Origin: Bacteroidales bacterium
Lineage (GTDB): Bacteria; Bacteroidota; Bacteroidia; Bacteroidales; UBA932
NCBI GenBank assembly: GCA_017546605.1
Contig: JAFYSH010000006.1
Location: forward strand, 1-64,000
Direction: 5' to 3'
Length of the DNA stretch: 64,000 bases
Made by a program: the position numbers and the translations under genes. Position 1 is the first letter of the stretch; the number at the start of each line of letters is the position of its first letter. Under the pieces are notes generated by a model. The model was not told where the DNA came from. It saw nothing but the letters and a program-made list of their open reading frames with translations, and searched no databases. This document shows, piece by piece, positions 35,407 through 44,207 of the stretch.

Positions 35407-35997
35407 TTATAGTTCCTCCTCGTTTGTTTTTTCAATCAATTGATAGGCCTCATAGGCTCGTTTCAACGCATCAGCAAATGCCCGTGAAGTAATGGTCGAT
35501 GCAGTAATGGCATCAATATCACCGCCATCTTTTTTGACCGCCAACCGAAAATTGGCCGGATGAACCCCTTTGAACTGTTCGCTAAAATTGCTCTTGGAAG
35601 CATCCATCTTGTCGCCCAAACCCGGCGTTTCCCCATGTGAAACAACGGATGTATTATAAATCGTACCATCCGGCAGGAAGCCTACCATCAGCGTAATCCG
35701 TCCTCCAAAGCCCTTATTGGAGAATGTTTTTATGGCGTAGCCCACCAAATTCCCTTGCAGGCTTGCCGGATAAACCGCAATGGCATCGGATCCTACCATA
35801 ACGTCGAACTGATCCTGAGAGGGTTCATTATCAAAAGCAGGAAGAACTGCTGCAATGGATTGGTTGGTTTTTGCCAGGTTCACAGCTGCAATCGGCTCCT
35901 GGGTCAATGCATTCACAACTGCCAACAATCCAGAACAAACAAAGCAAATCAGGAACAAGCACAATACCATGTTCCGAAACGAAGAAACTTTAGCCAT
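35407..35997 (-). CDS. rnfG: Rnf complex subunit RnfG
   Basis: 196 residues. One N-terminal membrane helix (NMVLCLFLICFVCSGLLAVVNAL), then a periplasmic FMN-binding domain: GFGGRITLMVGFLPDGTIYNTSVVSHGETPGLGDK and the flavin attachment site DAITASTITSRAF, where the Thr takes FMN as a phosphodiester put there by ApbE. It overlaps rnfD by 8 nt. Confidence 0.96.
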   Translation of the reverse strand: MAKVSSFRNMVLCLFLICFVCSGLLAVVNALTQEPIAAVNLAKTNQSIAAVLPAFDNEPSQDQFDVMVGSDAIAVYPASLQGNLVGYAIKTFSNKGFGGRITLMVGFLPDGTIYNTSVVSHGETPGLGDKMDASKSNFSEQFKGVHPANFRLAVKKDGGDIDAITASTITSRAFADALKRAYEAYQLIEKTNEEEL

Positions 35998-36994
35998 TCT
36001 TCACCTCCTTGGCAAATCTTGCCGGTTTGATGTATTTGTTAATCAAAGGTACCACTGAGTTCATAATCAAAATCGCAAATGAGATTCCTTCAGGATAGGA
36101 ACCGAACATCCGGATCAACATGGTAATCACACCAATACCAACCCCGTAAATTACCATTCCCCGTGCTGTCATCGGAGAAGTTACATAATCGGTTGCCATG
36201 AAGATGGATCCGATCAAAACACCACCCGTCAAAATATTGAACAACGGATCCATATATTGATTCGGATCGATGAGCCAGAAAATTCCAGAGAACAAAGCAA
36301 TCGTCAAGAAAATAGTTACCGGAATATGCGGACGAATAACCCTACGGAACAAGAGGTATGCAAAGCCCAACAACAAGGCAAAAGCCGAGACTTCACCAAC
36401 GGAACCTCCGGTCTTTACAAACAACATCTGGAAGTAGCTCAAATCGAGTGAATTCGCCAAGATCTCTTCCACACTCAAACCCTGCGCAAGTCCTTCCTTT
36501 ACCAAAGCCAGCGGTGTTGCGCCTGTTGTCGCATCCACACCCGCACGGAACCAGGATTCTGGAATGGTCCAGTCCGTCATCAGGACCGGAAAGGAGATCA
36601 GCAAGAAAACACGACCTACCAAAGCCGGATTGAAGATATTTTGACCCAGACCGCCAAAAGTCATTTTTGCAACGCCAATGGCCACAATGGAACCAATTAG
36701 CATCAACCACCAGGGTGAGTTCGGGGGTAAGTTCAAAGCCAACAAGACCCCGGTAACAGCAGCCGACAGGTCACTGATGGTCACCTCTGTTTTCAAAAGG
36801 TATTTTTGGATAACATACTCAACGCCCACACAGGTCAAGGCCCCTACAACCACCAACTGGATGGCCGAAAATCCAAAAAAGTAGATGGATACCAGCAAGG
36901 AGGGAGCCAAGGCGATCAAGACATCCATCATGATCCTCCGTGTATTCTCTGCACTATAGATGTGAGGAGCAGGCGAAACCAATAATTTTCTCAT
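35990..36994 (-). CDS. rnfD: Rnf complex subunit RnfD
   Basis: 334 residues, eight to ten membrane helices. Marks: SPAPHIYSAENTRRIMMDVLIALAPSLLVSIYFFG, LPPNSPWWLMLIGSIVAIGVAKMTFGGLGQNIFNPALVGR, the FMN site TTGATPLAL (Thr in TGAT), and ATDYVTSPMTARG. It carries a covalent FMN inside the membrane and is part of the ion path. It lies 30 bp after rnfC. Confidence 0.96.
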   Translation of the reverse strand: MRKLLVSPAPHIYSAENTRRIMMDVLIALAPSLLVSIYFFGFSAIQLVVVGALTCVGVEYVIQKYLLKTEVTISDLSAAVTGVLLALNLPPNSPWWLMLIGSIVAIGVAKMTFGGLGQNIFNPALVGRVFLLISFPVLMTDWTIPESWFRAGVDATTGATPLALVKEGLAQGLSVEEILANSLDLSYFQMLFVKTGGSVGEVSAFALLLGFAYLLFRRVIRPHIPVTIFLTIALFSGIFWLIDPNQYMDPLFNILTGGVLIGSIFMATDYVTSPMTARGMVIYGVGIGVITMLIRMFGSYPEGISFAILIMNSVVPLINKYIKPARFAKEVKNG

Positions 36995-37024
36995 ACTTCC
37001 TAATATTTCAAAAGTTCAGGTGCA

Positions 37025-38365
37025 TTATTTTTTGGGACGGCTGCGCAAAATCCGGATCACTTGTCCTTTGCCAACCCGAATGTTGTCCAACAAAGGCAAT
37101 TGGGCCGGACAGGTATACAAACAACAGCCACACTCAATACAATCTTGTACACGATTGGCCTCCAGTTCATCCATCCGGGAAACCTTCGCCAACTTGTTCA
37201 ACAGATAAGGCTCCAAGCCCATCGGACAGACTTGCACACATTTGCCGCAGCGGATGCATTGGGTCTGGGGTTTGCGCTTGGTTTGTTCTTCCGTCAACAC
37301 CAGCAAAGCTGATGTACTTTTCACAGAGGCTGCCTCAATGTTGGCCACTGCTTTGCCCATCATCGGACCACCACTGATCAATTTGACAGCTTGTTCCGGA
37401 AGACCGCCTACCGCATCCAACATTTTGTTAAAAGGAGTACCTACGCGCAAACGGAAGTTCCGTTGTTGTTCGGTACAATCCCCGGTAATAGTCACAATAC
37501 CCTCAAACAAAGGTTTATTTTTCTGAACGGCTTCATATACCGCCAATGCTGTACCACAGTTTTGCACGACCGCACCCGCATCAATGGGCAAACCCATCGC
37601 CGGAACACGACGTCCAATCAAAGCATCAATCAGCTGTTTTTCTCCTCCTTGTGGATATTTCTTCTTCAATGATACCACTTCTATTTCCGGATATTCGCTA
37701 CTGAAACGGCGCAAACTTGCAATGGCATCCGGCTTGTTTTCTTCCACGCCAAAGAAGCATTTTTTCACATCCAAAGCCTTCATCATCAAACGGGCTCCGA
37801 TCAGAATCTGCTCCGGCATCTCCAACATAATCCGATGGTCAGAAGTCAAGTACGGCTCACACTCCGCACCATTGATCAACAAGTAATCAGCCTTTTTACC
37901 CGGAGGCGGTGTCAGCTTGATGTGGGTCGGGAACGAAGCTCCACCCAACCCTACAATCCCGCAATCCGCAATGCGCTTGAGGATTTCTTCTTTGGTTGCT
38001 GTGATTTCCCGAACAATGGTTTGTGAACGATCAATCGAAGGCTCCCATTCATCGCCCTCCACATCAATGATAATGGTGTTCACCTTATTTCCAGCCAAGT
38101 CAGCAACCGGTTCAATAGAAGCCACGGTTCCAGACACCGAGGAGTGGATGCAAGCAGACATAAAACCGGTTGGTTTACCAATCAACTGTCCCACCTTGAC
38201 CCGATCTCCTTTGGCCACCACCGGCTCTGACGGAGAGCCCAGGTGCTGCGCCATGGAAATATAAACGCGACTCAATACCGGAAAATCTTCAATCGCAGCT
38301 CCAGCAGATATTTTATGATCGTGGGGATGAACGCCTCCCAATGCAAACGTTTTCTTCATAGCCAT
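37025..38365 (-). CDS. rnfC: Rnf complex subunit RnfC
   Basis: 446 residues. NADH-binding and FMN-binding domains related to complex I NuoF (GLGGASFPTHIKL, DYLLINGAECEPYLTSDHRIML), then two [4Fe-4S] motifs CIRCGKCVQVCP and CIECGCCLYTCP near the C-terminus. Peripheral, on the cytoplasmic side. It is the NAD(H) site of the complex. The start codon shares a base with the rnfB stop (TAATG). The C-terminal tail is short, without the long Ala-rich extension of some proteobacterial RnfC. Confidence 0.96.
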   Translation of the reverse strand: MAMKKTFALGGVHPHDHKISAGAAIEDFPVLSRVYISMAQHLGSPSEPVVAKGDRVKVGQLIGKPTGFMSACIHSSVSGTVASIEPVADLAGNKVNTIIIDVEGDEWEPSIDRSQTIVREITATKEEILKRIADCGIVGLGGASFPTHIKLTPPPGKKADYLLINGAECEPYLTSDHRIMLEMPEQILIGARLMMKALDVKKCFFGVEENKPDAIASLRRFSSEYPEIEVVSLKKKYPQGGEKQLIDALIGRRVPAMGLPIDAGAVVQNCGTALAVYEAVQKNKPLFEGIVTITGDCTEQQRNFRLRVGTPFNKMLDAVGGLPEQAVKLISGGPMMGKAVANIEAASVKSTSALLVLTEEQTKRKPQTQCIRCGKCVQVCPMGLEPYLLNKLAKVSRMDELEANRVQDCIECGCCLYTCPAQLPLLDNIRVGKGQVIRILRSRPKK

Positions 38366-39222
38366 TATGCTTGTTTTTCTACTTCAACTTCCTTCGGAAG
38401 ACGGATCGGGAAATTCACTTCCACAATAGCTCCTGTCGGACAAGCCTCTGCACACTTGCGACACAGACGGCATTTGTTGAAATCGATGTATGCTACATTA
38501 TTTTCTACTTTTACAGCTTCAAAGGGGCAGACTTTTACGCACTTCATACAACCGATACAAGCTGCCGAGCAAGCTTTTCGTGCAACTCCACCTTTGTCCT
38601 GACTGACACAGGAAACATAGAGACGACGTGACTTCGGTCCTTTGTTGCGCAATTCTATAATATTTTTCGGACATGCTGCCACACAATTACCACAAGCGGT
38701 ACACAGCTGCTCATCCACAACCGGCAATCCAGTCCGGGGGTTCATCGTAATTGCACCAAAAGGACAAACAGCCACACAGTCCCCTTGACCCAAGCAGCCA
38801 TAACGGCAAGCAGTATCACCGCTGTACAGCCCTGCCATGACCCGGCAAGAAGCTGCACCATCGTAGATACTGGTACGCGGACGATTATCAAGCGATCCGG
38901 AACAACGCACTACCGCTACACGGGGAGCCGCTTCCGCAATCTCCTTACCCAAACGAGCCGCTACCTGCTGCATCACGGGATTTCCACCAACAGGACAGAA
39001 CAAGCCATCCAATTCTGCCGCCTTCACACAACGCTCAGCGAAAGCACGGCAACCCGCCGAACCACATCCGCCACAATTGGCTCCTGGCAACAAGGCCTCC
39101 ACATCATCAATCCGGGGATCCTCCTCCACCTTGAACTTCTGTGCAACAAAATAGAGCACCATGGCCAATATCAGGCCCAGCGCACTCAAACAAGCAATCG
39201 TAATCAGAATGGTACTGCTCAT
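38365..39222 (-). CDS. rnfB: Rnf complex subunit RnfB
   Basis: 285 residues. N-terminal membrane helix, then the CxxC-type cluster in LPGANCGGCGSAGCRAFAERC, and several ferredoxin motifs: CRYGCLGQGDCVAVCP, CTACGNCVAACP, CIGCMKCVKVCP and CRLCRKCAEACP. It is the entry point for electrons from ferredoxin. First of the rnf genes. Its start overlaps the rseC-like stop by 4 nt. Confidence 0.96.
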   Translation of the reverse strand: MSSTILITIACLSALGLILAMVLYFVAQKFKVEEDPRIDDVEALLPGANCGGCGSAGCRAFAERCVKAAELDGLFCPVGGNPVMQQVAARLGKEIAEAAPRVAVVRCSGSLDNRPRTSIYDGAASCRVMAGLYSGDTACRYGCLGQGDCVAVCPFGAITMNPRTGLPVVDEQLCTACGNCVAACPKNIIELRNKGPKSRRLYVSCVSQDKGGVARKACSAACIGCMKCVKVCPFEAVKVENNVAYIDFNKCRLCRKCAEACPTGAIVEVNFPIRLPKEVEVEKQA

Positions 39223-39644
39223 GATCTAATCTTTTCGATTGTGAATACAAACTCTTTTTTCAATTGATCCCGTAATAACCAAAGGATCATATAATAAACA
39301 GCAAGCCCACCCAGGCAGGACAACCCCACCCACAAGTCCTGCTGCAATAATGGGGGTAAAATTAATAATAAAATCATCAAAATAGCCAATGGAAACAAAT
39401 AAGAGAAGACCACGGCCTTAAATCCCATCGTTTGCGCCAACTGGACACGAACCGGCTCCCCTACTTCATATACCTGACCCATCTCCGGTTCCACCTGAAT
39501 GAGTTTGATATCTTGGTCCGATGCCATACAAGCCGACTTCGCATGACAAGTCGAACAAGCAGACTGACGAAGAAGTTCCACCGATACCAACCGAGGTTGC
39601 ACATCCACCACCTTACCGGTATGCTCTACGATTACTTTTCCCAT
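39219..39644 (-). CDS. rseC: RseC/MucC family (SoxR-reducing system) membrane protein
   Basis: 141 residues. N-terminal soluble part with VIVEHTGKVVDVQPRLVSVEL and a Cys motif CSTCHAKSAC, followed by two membrane helices (AVVFSYLFPLAILMILLLILPPLL; LSCLGGLAVYYMILWLLR). In gammaproteobacteria RseC helps Rnf (Rsx) reduce SoxR; in Bacteroidetes the gene usually precedes rnfB, as here. 13 bp after dnaB. Confidence 0.92.
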   Translation of the reverse strand: MGKVIVEHTGKVVDVQPRLVSVELLRQSACSTCHAKSACMASDQDIKLIQVEPEMGQVYEVGEPVRVQLAQTMGFKAVVFSYLFPLAILMILLLILPPLLQQDLWVGLSCLGGLAVYYMILWLLRDQLKKEFVFTIEKIRS

Positions 39645-39657
39645 AAGTTCCGTTCAA

Positions 39658-41187
39658 CTACATCGGCATATCAAAGTCAGAATTCGGCGCCATCGCACTG
39701 CTGCGCGAAGCATTCATGCCGGATTCCATCGGGCGGTTTGAATTTTCGAAAGAAAGATGATCCACCTCATCATAATCGACAAAACGGGCTTCATTGGCAC
39801 GGAACTTCATCTTCACATCGGCCGTTGAACCATTCCGGTGCTTGGCAATGATCAATTCCGTATAGCCAGGTTCCACTTCTTCATCCTGTGTCTGATAGTA
39901 GTCTGGCCGGTGGATGAACATTACGATATCCGCATCCTGTTCGATCGCACCAGACTCCCGCAAGTCACTCAATTGGGGTCGTTTGCTACCTCCCCGGGTC
40001 TCAACGGCACGACTCAACTGCGACAAGGCAATGATCGGAATATTCAATTCCTTTGCTATGGATTTCAAGGATCTTGAAATGTTAGAAACTTCCTGTTCGC
40101 GCATACCCCGCAATTCCGGAGGTCCCGTCATCAACTGCAAGTAGTCAATGATGATGAGTTTGACATTGGCATTGCGCACCAAGCGACGGGCCTTGGATCT
40201 GAACTCAAAAATGGACAATGAGGGAGTGTCATCGATGTACAAAGGAGCCTTGGAAAGTGCTTTCAAACGTTCATTGATCTGCACCCATTCGTATTCTGCC
40301 AATTTGGTACCACCCCGAATTTTGTCCGAGGACAAACCCGTTTCAGAAACCATCAAACGTTTCACCAACTGCACGGAAGACATTTCCAATGAAAATACAG
40401 CTACCGGTGTATTGGTATTGACCGCCATGTTTCGGGCCATAGTCAAGACGAATGAGGTCTTACCGACCGCAGGACGAGCCGCCAAAATAATCAAATCGGA
40501 CTTCTGCCAACCCAGGGTAATCCGGTCGATGCCAGTAAATCCGGAAGAAACACCGCTCAATCCATCCTCTCTGGTTTGATTCTCTTCCAATTCGCGCAGC
40601 GCTGTCCCTATCACATCCACAATGGGTTGGGTCTCGCGCTTCATGTTCCGCTCTGCCAACGTAAAGAATTTTTGTTGGGTGGTATCCAACAAATCATCCA
40701 CAGGAATATTATCATCAAAAGCAGAACGTTCCACCTCGTGCGCAATCATAATGGATTCACGCTGGATGTACTTCTGCAAAAGGATTTTGATGTGATAGTC
40801 CACGTGCGCTGCTGCACCAATTTTAGCACTCAATTCGGTCAAATAAAAAGGACCACCCACCGCCTCCAAATCCTGCTTCTTCTTCAACTCTTCAGCAACC
40901 GTATAAATGTCGATCGGGTTCCGCGCAGTAGCCAACGACTGGATCGCCATAAAAATCTTCCGGTTGGCTTCCTTGTAGAAACAATCGGCAGAAAGTTGAT
41001 CCAATACTTCCGGCACCACATGGGGCTCCAACAACAACGCCCCCAAAACGGCCTCTTCCACCTCCAGCGCTTGAGGTGGCGTCAATCCCAAATCATAGCT
41101 AATGCTATTGAGGGCATCTTTCCGTTGCGATTGTTCTCGTTCTTTCGCATCGGATCTTCGTTTTGTAGATTTATAAGGAGCAGGCAT
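39658..41187 (-). CDS. dnaB: Replicative DNA helicase
   Basis: 509 residues. N-terminal primase-interaction domain (LEVEEAVLGALLLEPHVVPEVLDQL) and RecA-like motor with Walker A ARPAVGKTSFVLTMA, VAVFSLEMSS, LIIIDYLQLM, IALSQLSRAVETRG and an Arg-rich finger region DLRESGAIEQDADIVMFIHR. No intein is present. The C-terminus ends in a Met/Asn-rich tail. It heads the operon that continues into rseC and rnf. Confidence 0.97.
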   Translation of the reverse strand: MPAPYKSTKRRSDAKEREQSQRKDALNSISYDLGLTPPQALEVEEAVLGALLLEPHVVPEVLDQLSADCFYKEANRKIFMAIQSLATARNPIDIYTVAEELKKKQDLEAVGGPFYLTELSAKIGAAAHVDYHIKILLQKYIQRESIMIAHEVERSAFDDNIPVDDLLDTTQQKFFTLAERNMKRETQPIVDVIGTALRELEENQTREDGLSGVSSGFTGIDRITLGWQKSDLIILAARPAVGKTSFVLTMARNMAVNTNTPVAVFSLEMSSVQLVKRLMVSETGLSSDKIRGGTKLAEYEWVQINERLKALSKAPLYIDDTPSLSIFEFRSKARRLVRNANVKLIIIDYLQLMTGPPELRGMREQEVSNISRSLKSIAKELNIPIIALSQLSRAVETRGGSKRPQLSDLRESGAIEQDADIVMFIHRPDYYQTQDEEVEPGYTELIIAKHRNGSTADVKMKFRANEARFVDYDEVDHLSFENSNRPMESGMNASRSSAMAPNSDFDMPM

Positions 41188-41214
41188 GAAGTAAACAGAT
41201 GTTAACGTTTGTGC

Positions 41215-41259
41215 TAAAAAACAACATCCGCCCTCTCAACAAATGCTGGGAAGCGGATG
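41215..41259 (-). terminator. Rho-independent terminator after the zinc-ribbon gene
   Basis: CATCCGC (41225-41231) and GCGGATG (41253-41259) pair around a 21-nt loop; the minus strand continues TTGTTTTTTAG. It separates the M23-MerR-Nif3 run from the dnaB operon. Confidence 0.7.
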
Positions 41260-41286
41260 CTTGATTATACGTTTCAGTAATATATA

Positions 41287-42108
41287 CTATTCTTGTTCAA
41301 ATTCAGAGCTAACCAAAATCCGTCCGCAGTATTCACAAACAATGATTTTTTTGCTCAAAGCGATGTCCAACTGACGTTGCGGCGGAATCTTGTTGAAGCA
41401 GCCACCACACGCATCACGTTTAACAGTTACAACTGCCAAACGGTTGCGCGCATTCGAACGCACTTTCGCATAAGCCACCATCATACGTTCATCCAAGGTC
41501 GCAGCCAATGCTTCACGTTCCTTGCTCAATTCTTCTTCTTCACGAGAAGTTTCATCGATGATGGACACCAATTCTTCTTTCTTGAGGTTCAAGTCCGCTT
41601 CACGACCTTCAATCTCTTCTTTGGTTTTTTCAATTTCGGCCTTTTTCTCAGCGATGAGCGCAGTGCTTTCAGCAATACGTTTATTGGCCAATTGTTTTTC
41701 CAAATCCTGAAATTCGATCTCTTTGGTCAAAGAGTCGTATTCACGGTTGTTGCGAACGTTGCCGCGTTGTTCTTCATATTTGACAATCAAAGCTTGTGCT
41801 GCCTCGATATCGTTCTTTCGTTGTGCAATGGCTTTTTCTGCATCCTTCACTTCAGCTTGATATTTAGCCAGACGGGTTTTCAAGCCTTCGATCTTATCTT
41901 CCAAATCACTCACTTCTTCCGGCAATTCACCACGAAGCAGGTGAATGCGGTCAATTTTAGTGTCAATTTCTTGGATTCTGTAGAGGGTGTGCAGTTTCAC
42001 CTCCATACTCATATCCGTATCCGCCATATTCTTGGACAAAGACACGAATGTTTCCCGATTGTCAATGGGAGGCGTCACCAACGCTGTTTTTTTCACTTTA
42101 GTTGCCAT
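41287..42108 (-). CDS. Coiled-coil protein with C-terminal C4 zinc ribbon
   Basis: 273 residues. Residues about 45-215 are a long charged coiled coil (for example EIDTKIDRIHLLRGELPEEV, LEKQLANKRIAESTALIAEKK, EEELSKEREALAATLDERMM). The last 40 carry CGGCFNKIPPQ and CEYCGRIL, the four zinc ligands of the DUF164-type zinc ribbon. The family is common in Bacteroidetes; a role with nucleic acid has been suggested but is not shown. It lies 5 bp after the Nif3 gene. The frame on the opposite strand is open but is only its shadow. Confidence 0.9.
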   Translation of the reverse strand: MATKVKKTALVTPPIDNRETFVSLSKNMADTDMSMEVKLHTLYRIQEIDTKIDRIHLLRGELPEEVSDLEDKIEGLKTRLAKYQAEVKDAEKAIAQRKNDIEAAQALIVKYEEQRGNVRNNREYDSLTKEIEFQDLEKQLANKRIAESTALIAEKKAEIEKTKEEIEGREADLNLKKEELVSIIDETSREEEELSKEREALAATLDERMMVAYAKVRSNARNRLAVVTVKRDACGGCFNKIPPQRQLDIALSKKIIVCEYCGRILVSSEFEQE

Positions 42109-42113
42109 ATCGA

Positions 42114-42908
42114 TCAGTAATAATATACCGGGTTATTGTTTTGCTCAGTTTTGCGAACCGCAAAGTTAGGAATTTTTTCTTTAAGTATTGTAAAGAAGCG
42201 ATCAACAATACCAATTTCGCTCTCAAAGTGCCCTACATCCACCAACCAGCAAGTCTGATCAGTAAAAAAATGGTGGTAAGACAAATCACCGCACAAAAAA
42301 GCATCCGCACCAGCTTTCCGTGCTGCCGATAGCAAGGAGGAACCACTACCGCCACAAACTGCAACCCGTCGAATCGGACGGCTCAATGGCGCAGAAGTTC
42401 GCAAACAAGGAGTTCCAAAAGCAGCTTTAACGCGCTCCAGAAATTGATCAGCCGGCACCGGCTCTGACCAATTACCGACCATTCCCAAACCAACCGAACG
42501 ACCATCCGGTCCTACAGCTTTCGGATCCGGATCCAAAATTTCACAATCGGTCAATCCCAAGCGGTCTGCCATCCAACCACTGACCCCATCAAAAACTTTG
42601 TCCGCATTGGTGTGAGCCGAATAAATGGCAAGATCTGCCCGGATGGCCCGATACACAAGCGAACCGATCGCATCCGTAGGGTCGATCCGTTTCAAACCAT
42701 GAAAAATCAACGGGTGATGAGTAATGATCAGGTTCGCACCACAAGCAATCGCCTCATCCAACAACGCAGGTGTACAATCCAAGCCCAACATGACACCAGT
42801 AACCTCTTGCTGAGGATCTCCGATACAAAATCCGGCATTATCCCATGACTCTTGAAAAATTCGAGGCGCAAATTCTTCCAGAACCGCAACTACTTCCCAG
42901 GCTTTCAT
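42114..42908 (-). CDS. Nif3-like dinuclear metal centre protein
   Basis: 264 residues. Marks: FAPRIFQESWDNAGFCIGDP, ANLIITHHPLIF with two His ligands, IYSAHTNADKVFDGVSGWMADRLGL, and near the end RVAVCGGSGSSLLSAARKAGADAFLCGDLSYHHFFTD and VDVGHFESE. These bind two metal ions in a hexameric GTP cyclohydrolase II-like fold. Activity is not established. It overlaps the MerR gene by 4 nt. Confidence 0.94.
   Translation of the reverse strand: MKAWEVVAVLEEFAPRIFQESWDNAGFCIGDPQQEVTGVMLGLDCTPALLDEAIACGANLIITHHPLIFHGLKRIDPTDAIGSLVYRAIRADLAIYSAHTNADKVFDGVSGWMADRLGLTDCEILDPDPKAVGPDGRSVGLGMVGNWSEPVPADQFLERVKAAFGTPCLRTSAPLSRPIRRVAVCGGSGSSLLSAARKAGADAFLCGDLSYHHFFTDQTCWLVDVGHFESEIGIVDRFFTILKEKIPNFAVRKTEQNNNPVYYY
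42161..42168 (-). promoter_or_regulatory. Possible internal promoter box for the zinc-ribbon gene
   Basis: TAACTTTG on the minus strand inside the 3' end of the Nif3 gene, 52 nt before the next start. It may be chance. Confidence 0.3.
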
Positions 42909-43249
42909 ACTTGATCCGATTTCAATTGGTTCAACATAGCAGCCATCTCCTTCAACTCTGCCCGAATCGTTTCCAGCGTACGCACTACTTTTTCTTGCCG
43001 GTCAACCCCTTCCGGACTGGCCTTCATCTGCTGGGCCGCACCTTCCAAGGTCATCCCCCGCTCTTTTACCAAGTAGTGGATGAGTTCCAATTTACGAAAA
43101 TCCTCAGCTGAGAACAGACGATTTCCCTTTCTGTTGCGCTCAGGCTTGATGACCGAAGAAAATTTCGACGTCCAAAAACGTACCAACGAAACATTTTCGC
43201 CCAAATGCTCCGCAACTTCTCCGATTGTGTAATATAGTTTTGTTTCCAT
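42905..43249 (-). CDS. MerR family transcriptional regulator
   Basis: 114 residues from the ATG at 43249. N-terminal winged helix KLYYTIGEVAEHLGENVSLVRFWTSKF, NRKGNRLFSAEDFRKLELIHYLVKERGMTLEGAAQQM, followed by a short coiled coil (VVRTLETIRAELKEMAAMLNQL) for dimerisation. There is no metal or drug-binding tail. An earlier start at 43282 would overlap the M23 gene. It lies between an M23 peptidase gene and Nif3, an order often seen in Bacteroidetes. Confidence 0.93.
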   Translation of the reverse strand: METKLYYTIGEVAEHLGENVSLVRFWTSKFSSVIKPERNRKGNRLFSAEDFRKLELIHYLVKERGMTLEGAAQQMKASPEGVDRQEKVVRTLETIRAELKEMAAMLNQLKSDQV

Positions 43250-43250
43250 C

Positions 43251-44207
43251 TCAATCCATCGATTGACCGGTGTTGATTGCAATGCGAATCATATCCCGGT
43301 ATTGTTCTGGCGTTAATTCCACAAAGAAATAGTTGATGGGGTCCACGTAAGATCCATTCAGCAACACTTCATAATGCAAGTGAGGTGCAAAGGCCATCCC
43401 CGTATTTCCTACCCGACCAATTACAGCGCCCCGTTTTACCGATTGTCCCTCACGAACAGAAATGGTTCCCAAATGCGAATACGTTGTTTCATAACCGTGT
43501 TTGTGCCGAATCCGAATAAAATTCCCCTTTCCCCGTTCAGATTTCACCACATCCGCAACGATACCGTCCGCTGTCGCATAGACCTCAGTCCCAACACCTG
43601 TAATCAAGTCCAGTCCCGTATGCTCCACCAACGACTTATAAAAAGGCTGAATGCGTTTACCTACGGTGGCACCGGTTTGCTGAACAATAAAATCCGCCAC
43701 GGGAATCAGCGATGGAATTTCCTGAATGGAATAACTTCCCGCTTGAACCATTGAATCCAGTCGCTGCGCTGCATAACGTGTCAATTCGGCCTGATAAACC
43801 ATCTGTTTGAGCCTGTAGGCCGTCGATCTTACCAACCCTGCTGCCATGGCCGAATCCGGATCATAGCTCAACTCTCCCTCATGTCCATACTCTTCAAAAT
43901 GAGGAGGATCTGCATCAAAAATACGACGATACAACTCATGATCGCGTTCTTGCAAACCCTGAATCACCCGATCCAAATGCTGACTGTTTGCTGCCAGTTC
44001 TTCGTACATTGCCTCAATTGCCTTACTTTCCTGACGCATCTGACGTTGCTGGTCGGTCGTAAAAAGTAATGCGATAATCAGATAATAAAAAATGGACAAG
44101 CCAATACTCCACAGAAGCAAACGAAGAAGACGCCCTGCTCTCCGTTTCAAAAAGGATTCCTCCTTGTTTACCCACAGTTCTTCTCCGTCGAAACGAAAGA
44201 ATTTCAT
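43251..44207 (-). CDS. M23 family metallopeptidase, membrane anchored
   Basis: 318 residues. One N-terminal membrane helix (about residues 30-50, LLLWSIGLSIFYYLIIALLF), a coiled-coil stretch, and a C-terminal M23 domain with the zinc ligands in EHTGLDLI and HLHYE and the catalytic His region YSHLGTISVREGQSVKRG. These peptidases cut peptidoglycan cross-bridges. All key residues are present, so it should be active. It overlaps the next M23 gene by 4 nt. Confidence 0.93.
   Translation of the reverse strand: MKFFRFDGEELWVNKEESFLKRRAGRLLRLLLWSIGLSIFYYLIIALLFTTDQQRQMRQESKAIEAMYEELAANSQHLDRVIQGLQERDHELYRRIFDADPPHFEEYGHEGELSYDPDSAMAAGLVRSTAYRLKQMVYQAELTRYAAQRLDSMVQAGSYSIQEIPSLIPVADFIVQQTGATVGKRIQPFYKSLVEHTGLDLITGVGTEVYATADGIVADVVKSERGKGNFIRIRHKHGYETTYSHLGTISVREGQSVKRGAVIGRVGNTGMAFAPHLHYEVLLNGSYVDPINYFFVELTPEQYRDMIRIAINTGQSMD

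Noticed and set aside
41293-42120. 275-codon open frame on the plus strand opposite the zinc-ribbon gene
   Set aside because: It is a Phe-rich reverse reading of a Lys/Glu-rich coiled coil; the minus-strand protein has a clear CxxC zinc ribbon and fits the operon.
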